50,204 nucleotides of DNA from Eubacterium sp. CAG:248 (GTDB lineage Bacteria; Bacillota; Clostridia; Lachnospirales; Lachnospiraceae), in contig FR886141.1 in assembly GCA_000436475.1 (NCBI GenBank), positions 23,599 to 73,802 on the forward strand. The letters run 5' to 3'. The notes under the pieces are model-generated. The model was not told where the DNA came from. It saw only the letters and a program-made list of their open reading frames with translations, and did no database searches. Of the stretch, positions 25,700 to 33,576 are shown in pieces (position 1 is the first letter of the stretch; each line of letters begins with the position of its first letter). The position numbers and the translations under genes are program-made.

Positions 25700-26359
25700 A
25701 TGACGGATATGAATAAGGTTTTGATATTAACAGGTGGTTATGTAGATATTCAATGGGCAAAAGAATGGCTTGCAGATAAAAAATTTGACTATTGTATAGC
25801 GGCAGACAGAGGACTTATGTATGCTGACAGACTGGGACTGGATATTGACTTTTTACTAGGTGATTATGATTCGGTCGATGAACGTGTGCTTGAAAGATAT
25901 AAAAAAAAGGTTGATTTTGAAGTATATCCATGTGAAAAGGATTATACTGATACTCATCTTGCAATAATGACGGCTGTACAAAAGGGGGCTTCTGATATAT
26001 ATATACTTGGTGCGATAGGAACAAGGATGGATCATACAATGACTAATATCGGAAATATGAAAGCTGCACTGGGCTCAGGAGTGAACTGCCACATAGTTGA
26101 TAAATATAATTATATATATCTTGTAAATAATGACACTGGCATGCACTTAATAAATAAGAAGGAACAGTATGGAAAATATGTTTCTATTGTTCCGATGAGT
26201 GAAGAGGTTGTTATAACACTTGAAGGTTTTAAATATTGCCTTAACAAATACATTTTAAAGCAGGGACTTAGTATATGTCAGAGCAATGAGGTTGAAAATG
26301 ATGAGGCTTCTATAATAATCCATAAGGGATTGGCTGCTATATTTGAAACGACAGATTAA
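25700..26359 (+). CDS. thiN: Thiamine pyrophosphokinase
   Basis: Transfers pyrophosphate from ATP to thiamine to make the cofactor TPP. The 219 residues match the bacterial ThiN/TPK family: CIAADRGLMYADRLGLDIDF and LLGDYDSVD hold the metal- and substrate-binding acidic residues, FEVYPCEKDYTDTHLAIMTA follows, and YILGAIGTRMDHTMTNIGNM is diagnostic. AAGGAAGG precedes the ATG. No TPP riboswitch is visible in the 160 bp upstream. It often sits beside rpe/rsgA in Firmicutes; here it does not. Confidence 0.9.
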   Translation: MTDMNKVLILTGGYVDIQWAKEWLADKKFDYCIAADRGLMYADRLGLDIDFLLGDYDSVDERVLERYKKKVDFEVYPCEKDYTDTHLAIMTAVQKGASDIYILGAIGTRMDHTMTNIGNMKAALGSGVNCHIVDKYNYIYLVNNDTGMHLINKKEQYGKYVSIVPMSEEVVITLEGFKYCLNKYILKQGLSICQSNEVENDEASIIIHKGLAAIFETTD

Positions 26360-26428
26360 AACTGTGCAAAATCAATGAAAAATCTAAAAAAAACATTAAA
26401 AATAACAAGGAATGATACAAATATTTAC

Positions 26429-26457
26429 TTGAAATAAATGGTTGATTGTTATAAAAT
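26429..26457 (+). promoter_or_regulatory. Promoter of the decarboxylase cluster
   Basis: TTGAAA (26429-26434) and TAAAAT (26452-26457) are separated by 17 bases. Initiation is expected near 26464, 46 bases before the first gene. Confidence 0.55.
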
Positions 26458-26509
26458 AAACAATAGTTGTTTGCACTAAGCAATATATATTAAAGAGGAG
26501 GTCTCGATA

Positions 26510-27955
26510 ATGAGTAATACTACACAGGCTTTATCAAGAATCGAAGCTATTCTTGATGACAGCAGTTTTGTTGAAATCGGAGCCAGAGTTACAGCCAGAG
26601 CTACAGATTTTAACATGCAGGAAAAGAAAGCTCCATCTGATGGTGTAATAACAGGTTATGGAGTGGTTAATGGAAATCTTGTGTATGTATATAGCCAGGA
26701 TGCTTCTGTTTTAGGCGGAACTATCGGCGAAATGCATGCTAAGAAGATTGCCAGCCTTTATGAGAAGGCAATGAAAATGGGAGCTCCTGTGGTAGGTCTG
26801 ATTGACTGCGCAGGTTTAAGACTTCAGGAAGCAACAGATGCACTTAATGGTTTTGGTGAAATCTATAAGAATATGTCACTTGCTTCAGGAATTATTCCAC
26901 AGATTACAGCTGTTTATGGCGAATGTGGTGGAGGTCTTGCCGTTCTTGCAGAACTTTCAGATTTCGTATTTGTTGAAGAAAAAAAGGCTAAGTTATTCGT
27001 TAACAGTCCTAATGCATTAGATGGCAATTATGAGTCAAAGCTTGATACATCAAGTGCTAAGTTTATGGCAGAAGCAGGTGTTGTTGATTTTGTTGGAGAT
27101 GAAGAAACTATCGCTAACGGAGTAAGACAACTTGTATCTATGCTTCCATCTAATAATGCTGAGGGTACAGTATGTACTGATAATCAGGATGATCTTAACA
27201 GAGTATGCCAGGATATGGAAGCAGAAATAGCTGATCCTGCACTTGCACTTACAGATATTTCAGATGATGGTGTATTTGTTGAAGCTAAGGCAGAATATGC
27301 TAAAGAGATGGTTACAGGATTCATTCTTGTTGATGGCGTTACAGTTGGTGCAGTAGCTAACAGAACAGCTCTTTATGATGAGAATGGTGAAAAGGCAGAA
27401 GAATTTGCACCAGTACTTACAACAGCAGGTGCTTATAAGGCAGCTGAGTTTGTTACATTCTGTAATGCATTTGAAATACCAGTTCTTACACTTACTAATG
27501 TTAAGGGCTTTGAAGCTACAGTTAAGTCAGAAAGAACAATAGCTAAAGCAGCAGCTAAGCTTGTATATGCATTTTCTAATGCAGATGTACCTAAGGTTAA
27601 TATTATTACAGGTGAAGCTTATGGTAGTGCTTATGTAGCTATGAATTCAAAATCAATAGGTGCAGATATGGTATATGCATGGCCACAGGCTAGCATTGGC
27701 ATGATGGATGCTTCATTGGCAGCTAAGATTATGTACGCTGATGATATCGCAGCTTCTAAGGATGTTACATCAACTATTAACGAAAAGGCAGCAGAATATG
27801 CAGCTTTACAGTCAAGTGTTGACCAGGCAGCAGCAAGAGGCTATGTTGATACTATTATTAATCCAGAAGATACAAGAAAGTATGTTGCAGCAGCATTTGA
27901 AATGTTGTTTGATAAAAGAGAGGTTCGTGCAGATAAGAAGCATGGTACAGTATAA
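26510..27955 (+). CDS. 12S-like carboxyltransferase (MmdA/PccB family)
   Basis: A 481-residue crotonase-fold carboxyltransferase with two tandem halves. The N-terminal half has DGVITGYGVVNGNLVYVYSQ and VLGGTIGEMHAKKI, and the oxyanion-hole stretch AVYGECGGGLAVLAELSDF. The C-terminal half has TLTNVKGFEATVKSERTIAK and GEAYGSAYVAMNSKSIGADM. Such proteins move CO2 between biotin and an acyl-CoA (methylmalonyl-, glutaconyl- or malonyl-CoA); the substrate cannot be read from the sequence. It heads a cluster with OadG-like, biotin carrier, OadB and OadA-like genes, so it probably feeds carboxybiotin to the sodium pump or exchanges it with the 5S-type subunit. Confidence 0.8.
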   Translation: MSNTTQALSRIEAILDDSSFVEIGARVTARATDFNMQEKKAPSDGVITGYGVVNGNLVYVYSQDASVLGGTIGEMHAKKIASLYEKAMKMGAPVVGLIDCAGLRLQEATDALNGFGEIYKNMSLASGIIPQITAVYGECGGGLAVLAELSDFVFVEEKKAKLFVNSPNALDGNYESKLDTSSAKFMAEAGVVDFVGDEETIANGVRQLVSMLPSNNAEGTVCTDNQDDLNRVCQDMEAEIADPALALTDISDDGVFVEAKAEYAKEMVTGFILVDGVTVGAVANRTALYDENGEKAEEFAPVLTTAGAYKAAEFVTFCNAFEIPVLTLTNVKGFEATVKSERTIAKAAAKLVYAFSNADVPKVNIITGEAYGSAYVAMNSKSIGADMVYAWPQASIGMMDASLAAKIMYADDIAASKDVTSTINEKAAEYAALQSSVDQAAARGYVDTIINPEDTRKYVAAAFEMLFDKREVRADKKHGTV

Positions 27956-27970
27956 TAAAGAGGTGATAAT

Positions 27971-28819
27971 ATGAAGAAAGTTAATATCAAAAAGTTCTTA
28001 GTGTTATTTTCACTGCTTGTATGTGTATTCTGCATGACAGCCTGCGATTCATCTAATGGTACTATATCAACAACAAGTGCAAAGTTAGAACGTAAGAATA
28101 TGATTATCCAGGTGTATCAGTCATATTTGGAAGACTGGACAACTGATATGATTACATATCTTGACCAGAATGATTCAGCTAAGATAACATCTGATGCAGA
28201 GTCAGCATTACCACTTGCATTGGTTAATGGCAAGCAGTATATTGTGGATCAGGAAGGTCTTACAGCAAAGACTATTGGCTTTTATAACAGCTGGAATAGT
28301 ACAAGAGGAGAACTTGGTGCACTTAAGAGTATTGGAACTATCAATATAGCACTTAACAAGGATACTGGTAAGTTATGTACTATAACAGTTGATACAGCTT
28401 ATGAGAAGAATGATAAAGTATCTTTTGAATTTGTTATAAATGATGATTTCTCACTTGAAAATGGTGCTATCAATCCATCATATACAACAGGACAGAAAAT
28501 GTATAAGGCAGTTATGAACACAATTATAGGTATGGGTACAGTATTTATCGTGCTTATATTTATTTCATTCATAATCGGCTTATTCAAGTATATAAGTGTT
28601 TGGGAGAATAAGAATAAAGCTAAGAATGATGCATCAGCAGATGCTCAGGGTGTTAATAATGCAATAGCACAGATTGTTTCTAATGAAGAACAGGATGAAG
28701 ATGTTGATGATCTTGAACTTGTTGCAGTTATAACAGCAGCTATTGCAGCATCAGAGAATACATCTACAGACGGACTTGTTGTTCGTTCAATCAGAAAGGT
28801 TAATAGCAGGAGGAAATAA
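27971..28819 (+). CDS. OadG-like lipoprotein subunit
   Basis: A 282-residue protein starting with a lipoprotein signal (KKFLVLFSLLVCVFCMTAC, lipobox MTAC, lipidated Cys near residue 25). An extracellular domain of about 150 residues with no known fold follows, then a membrane helix (TVFIVLIFISFIIGLFKYIS, residues 194-213). The tail is cytoplasmic and ends DDLELVAVITAAIAASENTS and VVRSIRK, the signature of OadG gamma subunits in gut Clostridia. It should anchor and assemble the decarboxylase on OadB. Ordinary OadG is only about 80-120 residues, so the lipidated extracellular part is an addition. It lies 15 bp after the carboxyltransferase and 2 bp before the carrier. Confidence 0.8.
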   Translation: MKKVNIKKFLVLFSLLVCVFCMTACDSSNGTISTTSAKLERKNMIIQVYQSYLEDWTTDMITYLDQNDSAKITSDAESALPLALVNGKQYIVDQEGLTAKTIGFYNSWNSTRGELGALKSIGTINIALNKDTGKLCTITVDTAYEKNDKVSFEFVINDDFSLENGAINPSYTTGQKMYKAVMNTIIGMGTVFIVLIFISFIIGLFKYISVWENKNKAKNDASADAQGVNNAIAQIVSNEEQDEDVDDLELVAVITAAIAASENTSTDGLVVRSIRKVNSRRK

Positions 28820-28821
28820 TT

Positions 28822-29187
28822 ATGAAGAATTATACAATAACAGTTAATGGTAATGTATATGATGTTACTGTAGAAGAAGGAACAGGAAATGGTGCACCAG
28901 CAGCAAAGGCAGCAGCACCTAAAGCAGCTCCAAAGGCTGCACCAAAGGCAGCAGCACCAGCAGGCGCACAGGGTGCAGTTAAGGTTAATGCACCTATGCC
29001 AGGCAAGATTCTTAAGGTTAACGCAGCAGCAGGCGCAGCTGTAAAGAAGGGTGACGTATTAGTTGTCCTTGAAGCTATGAAGATGGAAAATGAAATTTGT
29101 GCACCACAGGATGGTACAGTTGCAACAGTTGAATGTGCAGCTGGTGATTCTGTAGAGTCAGGTAAAGTATTAGTTTCTATGAACTAA
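28822..29187 (+). CDS. Biotin carboxyl carrier protein
   Basis: A 121-residue carrier. An N-terminal strand region (YTITVNGNVYDVTVEEG) is joined by an Ala/Pro/Lys-rich flexible linker (residues 24-50) to a biotinyl domain with APMPGKILKVNAAAG and the biotinylation motif EAMKMEN, whose central Lys carries biotin. It shuttles CO2 between carboxyltransferase subunits and OadB. It starts 2 bp after the OadG-like gene with its own AGGAGG. It must serve for both transferases here because the OadA-like protein lacks its own biotin domain. Confidence 0.93.
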   Translation: MKNYTITVNGNVYDVTVEEGTGNGAPAAKAAAPKAAPKAAPKAAAPAGAQGAVKVNAPMPGKILKVNAAAGAAVKKGDVLVVLEAMKMENEICAPQDGTVATVECAAGDSVESGKVLVSMN

Positions 29188-29238
29188 TTGATATATATAT
29201 CAATCTAGAAGTGTAGAAATAATATACGGAGGTAAAAA

Positions 29239-30390
29239 ATGGAATATATTTTATCAACATTGGGAAACCTCGTACACCAGACAGCATTCTTTAACCTCAC
29301 ATGGGGTAACTATCTGATGGTTCTGGTTGCACTGTTTTTCATGTATTTAGCGATTAAAAAAGAATATGAACCTCTGCTTTTAGTACCTATTTCTTTTGGT
29401 ATGTTACTTGTTAATCTTTTCCCTGATATAATGTTATCTATTGAAGATTCAAGTAACGGAGTAGGTGGTTTATTACATTACTTTTATTTATTAGATGAAT
29501 GGAGTATTCTTCCATCACTTATTTTCCTTGGAGTTGGTGCAATGACAGACTTCGGTCCTCTTATTGCCAACCCTAAGAGCTTCCTTTTAGGAGCTGCTGC
29601 ACAGTTCGGTATATTCGCAGCATATATAATGGCTATATTTATGGGATTCCCAGATAAGGCAGCCGCAGCTATATCTATTATCGGTGGAGCTGATGGTCCT
29701 ACATCAATCTTCCTTGCAGGTAAGCTTGGTCAGACTAAGTATATGGGACCTATTGCAGTTGCAGCATATTCATATATGTCTTTAGTACCTATTATACAGC
29801 CACCTATTATGAAGTTATTAACTACTAAGAAAGAAAGAGAAGTCAAGATGGAACAGTTAAGACCTGTATCTAAGCTTGAAAAGATTCTTTTCCCTATTGT
29901 AGTTACAATAGTTGTTGTACTTATTCTTCCAACAACAGCACCACTTGTAGGTATGCTTATGCTTGGTAACTTATTCAGAGAATCAGGTGTTGTTAAGCAG
30001 CTTACAGAAACAGCCTCTAATGCACTTATGTATATCGTAGTTATTATACTTGGTACATCAGTAGGTGCTACAACAAGTGCAGAAGCATTCCTTAATTTTG
30101 ATACATTAAAGATTGTTGCACTTGGACTTATAGCTTTCTGCTTTGGTACAGCAGCAGGTGTTGTATTTGGTAAGATTATGTGTAAGGTTACACATGGCAA
30201 GGTTAATCCATTAATCGGTTCAGCAGGTGTATCTGCAGTTCCTATGGCAGCCAGAGTTTCACAGAAGGTTGGTTCTGAGGCAGATCCTTCTAACTTCCTT
30301 CTGATGCATGCTATGGGACCTAATGTTGCTGGAGTTATTGGTACAGCGGTTGCAGCAGGTACATTTATGGCGATGTTTGGTGTCATGTAA
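29239..30390 (+). CDS. oadB: Sodium-translocating decarboxylase beta subunit OadB
   Basis: A 383-residue integral membrane protein of the OadB/MmdB/GcdB family. It decarboxylates carboxybiotin and exports Na+. It has about nine or ten hydrophobic helices. Typical blocks are ILPSLIFLGVGAMTDFGPL, the Asp-containing AISIIGGADGPTSIFLAGKL (the Asp contributes to the Na+ site in Klebsiella OadB), and SAGVSAVPMAARVSQKVG near the C-terminus. GGAGG precedes the ATG. It follows the biotin carrier by 51 bp and would be the energy-conserving core of the cluster. Confidence 0.93.
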   Translation: MEYILSTLGNLVHQTAFFNLTWGNYLMVLVALFFMYLAIKKEYEPLLLVPISFGMLLVNLFPDIMLSIEDSSNGVGGLLHYFYLLDEWSILPSLIFLGVGAMTDFGPLIANPKSFLLGAAAQFGIFAAYIMAIFMGFPDKAAAAISIIGGADGPTSIFLAGKLGQTKYMGPIAVAAYSYMSLVPIIQPPIMKLLTTKKEREVKMEQLRPVSKLEKILFPIVVTIVVVLILPTTAPLVGMLMLGNLFRESGVVKQLTETASNALMYIVVIILGTSVGATTSAEAFLNFDTLKIVALGLIAFCFGTAAGVVFGKIMCKVTHGKVNPLIGSAGVSAVPMAARVSQKVGSEADPSNFLLMHAMGPNVAGVIGTAVAAGTFMAMFGVM

Positions 30391-30720
30391 AAACGGACTA
30401 AGAGGCTCTAAGCTCGCATAATACGCGGGCTAAGACCCTCTAAGCCCGTAAGGAAATTGCCATAGGCAATTTCGCTGAAGCCAGGAGGTGTTAGAGTATA
30501 TAATACGCAGACTAAGACCTTCTAAATTCATTAGAAGTTGCAATTGCAACTTCTATAGTGTTACAGACTTTGTGGGCTAAGACCCTCTAAGTCCGTAAGG
30601 AAATTGCCATAGGCAATTTCACTGAAATCGGGAGGTATTAGAGTATATAATACGCAGACTAAGACCCTCTCATAATCAATTTATTACTTTATATATAGAA
30701 ATATATAGGAGGAGTTTAAG
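30391..30720 (+). repeat. Repeat array between oadB and the OadA-like gene
   Basis: No ORF is present. The motif (A/G)G(A/G)CTAAGACCYTCTAA occurs five times, at 30395, 30427, 30509, 30574 and 30656 (first and last diverged). A block of about 96 bp (30427-30522) is repeated 147 bp later (30574-30669) with few differences. Each block includes a hairpin GAAATTGCC-ATA-GGCAATTTC (30453-30473 and 30600-30620). Between the blocks lies a perfect 24-bp palindrome at 30532-30555 (TAGAAGTTGCAA and its complement). Each block also has a TATAAT. It could be an intergenic repeat family, an RNA-processing or attenuation region, or both. Confidence 0.8.
30532..30555. repeat. Perfect 24-bp palindrome
   Basis: TAGAAGTTGCAA is followed immediately by its exact reverse complement. 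It lies between the two copies of the 96-bp repeat. As RNA it would fold only with an opened centre; as DNA it could be a protein site. Confidence 0.75.
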
Positions 30721-32154
30721 ATGGCAGATCAGGTTAAGAAACCATTAAAGATAACTGAAACTGTATTAAGAGATGCTCATCAGTCACTTATTGCTACTAG
30801 AATGACAACTGAGCAGATGCTTCCAATCATAGACAAGATGGATAAGGTTGGTTATCATTCAGTTGAGTGCTGGGGCGGTGCTACATTTGATGCATCACTT
30901 CGTTTCCTTAAGGAAGATCCTTGGGAAAGACTTCGTAAGTTAAGAGATGGTTTTAAGAATACAAAGTTACAGATGTTATTCAGAGGACAGAATATCCTCG
31001 GATACAATCATTATGCAGATGACGTTGTAGAATATTTCGTGCAGAAGTCTATTGCTAATGGTATTGATATAATCAGAATATTTGACTGTTTCAATGATTT
31101 AAGAAATCTTAAGTCATCAGTTGAGGCAGTTAAGCTTGTTAAGAAAGAGAATCCTAATGCTCACGCACAGATAGCACTTTGCTATACACTTGGTGATGCA
31201 TATACTCTTGACTACTGGAAAGAAACAGCTAAGAGAATTGAGGATATGGGTGCAGATTCTATCTGTATCAAGGATATGGCAGGTTTACTTGTTCCTGCTA
31301 AGGCTACAGAGCTTGTACAGGCATTAAAGGATGGTTCTTCACTTCCTATCCAGATGCATACACATTATACATCAGGTGTTGCTTCAATGACATATATGAA
31401 GGCAGTTGAAGCTGGTGCAGATATCATAGATACAGCTATGTCACCATTCTCAATGGGAACATCACAGCCAGCTACAGAAGTTATGGTAGAGGCATTTAAG
31501 GGTACAGAGTACGATACAGGTCTTGACCAGAATCTTCTTGCAGAGATAGCTGCTTACTTCCAGCCAATGAGAGAAGAAGCGTTAAAGTCAGGTCTTATGA
31601 ATACTAAGGTTCTTGGCGTTAATATCAAGACATTATTATATCAGGTACCTGGTGGTATGCTTTCTAACCTTGTATCACAGCTTAAGGAAGCTGGTGCAGA
31701 AGATAAGTATCAGGCAGTCCTTGAGGAAATTCCTAAGGTTCGTAAGGACTTTGGTGAACCACCTCTTGTTACACCATCATCACAGATTGTTGGTACACAG
31801 GCTGTTCTTAATGTATTACAGGGCGAGCGTTATAAGATGATTACTAAGGAATCTAAGAAGGTTCTTATGGGTGAATTCGGACAGACAATCAAGCCATTTA
31901 ACCCAGAAGTACAGAAGAAGGCTATAGGTGATGCTACACCTATCACATGCCGTCCAGCAGACCTTATTGAGCCACAGCTTGAGAAGTTCAAGAATGACCC
32001 AGTTGTACAGCAGTACAAGCAGCAGGATGAGGATGTGCTTTCATACGCATTATTCCCAGCAGTTGCTACAGAGTTCTTCAAGTATAGAGAAGCACAGCAG
32101 AAGAAGGTTGACCCAGCTAAGGCTGATACAGCTAATAAGGCATATCCAGTTTAA
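30721..32154 (+). CDS. oadA: 5S/OadA-type carboxyltransferase (no biotin domain)
   Basis: Carboxyltransferase alpha subunit of the oxaloacetate decarboxylase or transcarboxylase 5S type, acting between oxaloacetate/pyruvate and carboxybiotin. The 477 residues begin ITETVLRDAHQSLIATRMTT, with the metal-binding Asp, and contain ECWGGATFDASLRFL. DSICIKDMAGLL holds the carbamylated-Lys site and IQMHTHYTSG the His ligands. A C-terminal domain with PGGMLSNLVSQLKEAG follows. It ends after about 477 residues, without the linker and biotin domain of the 590-residue classic OadA, so it depends on the separate carrier at 28822-29187. Confidence 0.9.
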   Translation: MADQVKKPLKITETVLRDAHQSLIATRMTTEQMLPIIDKMDKVGYHSVECWGGATFDASLRFLKEDPWERLRKLRDGFKNTKLQMLFRGQNILGYNHYADDVVEYFVQKSIANGIDIIRIFDCFNDLRNLKSSVEAVKLVKKENPNAHAQIALCYTLGDAYTLDYWKETAKRIEDMGADSICIKDMAGLLVPAKATELVQALKDGSSLPIQMHTHYTSGVASMTYMKAVEAGADIIDTAMSPFSMGTSQPATEVMVEAFKGTEYDTGLDQNLLAEIAAYFQPMREEALKSGLMNTKVLGVNIKTLLYQVPGGMLSNLVSQLKEAGAEDKYQAVLEEIPKVRKDFGEPPLVTPSSQIVGTQAVLNVLQGERYKMITKESKKVLMGEFGQTIKPFNPEVQKKAIGDATPITCRPADLIEPQLEKFKNDPVVQQYKQQDEDVLSYALFPAVATEFFKYREAQQKKVDPAKADTANKAYPV

Positions 32155-32187
32155 TAGCATAACTGGTTTTAATATTGATAAATAATT

Positions 32188-32238
32188 ATGAGATGATTAT
32201 TATGTATTGTATAATATAATAGTAATCATCTCATTTTT
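32188..32238 (+). terminator. Terminator of the decarboxylase cluster
   Basis: ATGAGATGATTA (32188-32199) pairs perfectly with TAATCATCTCAT (32223-32234) and is followed by TTTT. The 23-base loop is long but the stem and T run are clear. Confidence 0.8.
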
Positions 32239-32297
32239 GATGTAGTAAAGAAGAATAGGAGAACACATCTGATATGAAGTTTACATTAAAATGACAG

Positions 32298-32326
32298 TTG
32301 ACATATGAGCTATCAAAAAGTAATAT
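32298..32326 (+). promoter_or_regulatory. Promoter of ddh
   Basis: A consensus TTGACA (32298-32303) and TAATAT (32321-32326) are separated by 17 bases, about 70 bases before the ddh start codon. Confidence 0.65.
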
Positions 32327-32394
32327 TAGATAAGTGTTTGCGTGCACTAATTAGATGAAATACATAGTTAGAATATATAAAATGGAGGAATGAT

Positions 32395-33375
32395 ATGAGA
32401 ATAGGTATTATTGGATATGGTAACTTAGGAAGAGGTGTGGAGTGCGCTATTAAGCAGAATCCGGATATGGAGTTAGCAGCAGTATTTACGAGACGTTCAC
32501 CAGAAAGTGTTTCTATATTAACTAAGGAAGCTGTAGTTTGCTCAGTAGAAGATATAGAGCAGTGGAAGGATAAGATTGATGTAATGATTCTTTGCGGTGG
32601 AAGTGCAACAGATTTACCAGTTCAGACGCCAAGGTTTGCAGAGATGTTTAATGTCGTTGACAGCTTTGATACACATGCAAGAATTCCAGAACATTTTGAC
32701 AATGTTGATGCCGCTGCTAAGAAGAGCGGACATATCGGAATTATATCAGTAGGCTGGGATCCAGGAATGTTCTCTTTGAACCGTATGTATGCCAATGCTA
32801 TATTACCAGATGGCAAGGATTATACATTCTGGGGCAAGGGTGTAAGTCAGGGACATTCAGATGCTATTCGCCGTGTTGAAGGCGTTAAGGATGGCAAGCA
32901 GTACACGATTCCTGTAGAGGCAGCTCTAGAGGCAGTAAGAAACGGTGAGAATCCAGATCTTACAACAAGACAGAAACATACAAGAGAATGTTTTGTAGTA
33001 TTAGAGGAAGGTGCTGATGCTGCAAAGGTTGAGAAAACAATCAAGAACATGCCTAATTACTTTGCTGATTATGATACAACAGTTCATTTTATCAGTGAAG
33101 AAGAATTAAAGAAAAACCACAGTGGAATTCCACACGGAGGTTTCGTTATCCGCACAGGAAAGACAGGCTGGAATAATGAAAACAGCCACGTTATAGAATA
33201 CAGCTTAAAGCTTGATTCTAACCCGGAATTCACATCTTGCGTTATCGTAGCATATGCAAGAGCAGCTTATCGTCTTTATAAGGAAGGTCAGAGCGGCTGC
33301 AAGACAGTATTTGATATTGCACCTGCATATCTTAGTGCTAAGGACGGAGCAGAGCTTAGAAAGAACCTTCTGTAA
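32395..33375 (+). CDS. ddh: meso-Diaminopimelate dehydrogenase
   Basis: Makes meso-diaminopimelate from tetrahydrodipicolinate, ammonia and NADPH in one step, giving the peptidoglycan cross-linking residue and lysine precursor. The 326 residues show the nucleotide-binding start IGIIGYGNLGRGVECAI, then VFTRRSPESV, SFDTHARIPEHFD and ISVGWDPGMFSLNRMYANAI, and the FWGKGVSQGHSDAIRR block, all characteristic of Ddh. GGAGG precedes the ATG. It is transcribed alone from a strong promoter. No lysine riboswitch is visible. Confidence 0.93.
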   Translation: MRIGIIGYGNLGRGVECAIKQNPDMELAAVFTRRSPESVSILTKEAVVCSVEDIEQWKDKIDVMILCGGSATDLPVQTPRFAEMFNVVDSFDTHARIPEHFDNVDAAAKKSGHIGIISVGWDPGMFSLNRMYANAILPDGKDYTFWGKGVSQGHSDAIRRVEGVKDGKQYTIPVEAALEAVRNGENPDLTTRQKHTRECFVVLEEGADAAKVEKTIKNMPNYFADYDTTVHFISEEELKKNHSGIPHGGFVIRTGKTGWNNENSHVIEYSLKLDSNPEFTSCVIVAYARAAYRLYKEGQSGCKTVFDIAPAYLSAKDGAELRKNLL

Positions 33376-33387
33376 TCTAGTCACTAT

Positions 33388-33486
33388 ACAGGATGGCCAT
33401 AAGTAATGAGTAGTGCTGGAGGAAAGAATAATAAAGAGAGAATACCTCGTAGGCAGCATCCGGGGATGGAATTCATTAGTCCCTGT
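33388..33486 (+). ncRNA. Candidate structured RNA after ddh
   Basis: Four nested helices can form: ACAGG/CCTGT (33388-33392 with 33482-33486), TAATGAGT/ATTCATTA (33404-33411 with 33471-33478), GTGCTG/CAGCAT (33413-33418 with 33454-33459) and GAGG/CCTC (33419-33422 with 33445-33448). No ORF with a ribosome site is present. It does not match a riboswitch class I can identify. It lies in the leader of the gene at 33577. Confidence 0.4.
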
Positions 33487-33508
33487 CATCATAATAAAAT
33501 AAAAGAAA

Positions 33509-33559
33509 TTCTGCTATGACATAATGTTTTGGGGTGACCAGCATAATGACATAGCGGAA
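33509..33559 (+). promoter_or_regulatory. Leader hairpin before gene 33577
   Basis: TTCTGCTATG (33509-33518) pairs with CATAGCGGAA (33550-33559), ten pairs with one G-U, around a 31-base loop that contains ATAATG twice. It ends six bases before the GGAG ribosome site of the next gene and could affect its translation. Confidence 0.45.
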
Positions 33560-33576
33560 TAATGGAGTATGTTTAG

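Noticed and set aside
29730..30386. Long minus-strand open frame opposite oadB (218 codons)
   Set aside because: OadB on the plus strand has clear family motifs and a ribosome site. The antisense frame gives low-complexity Pro/Ala/Thr-rich sequence with no ribosome site.
32274..32294. Six-codon ORF in the ddh leader behind AGGAG
   Set aside because: The ddh promoter (32298-32326) lies downstream of it, so it would not be on the ddh transcript as a leader peptide.
32188..32394. Lysine riboswitch before ddh
   Set aside because: The AGAGGTGC start and long multi-helix core of the lysine class are not present; the only strong hairpin there is the terminator of the preceding cluster.
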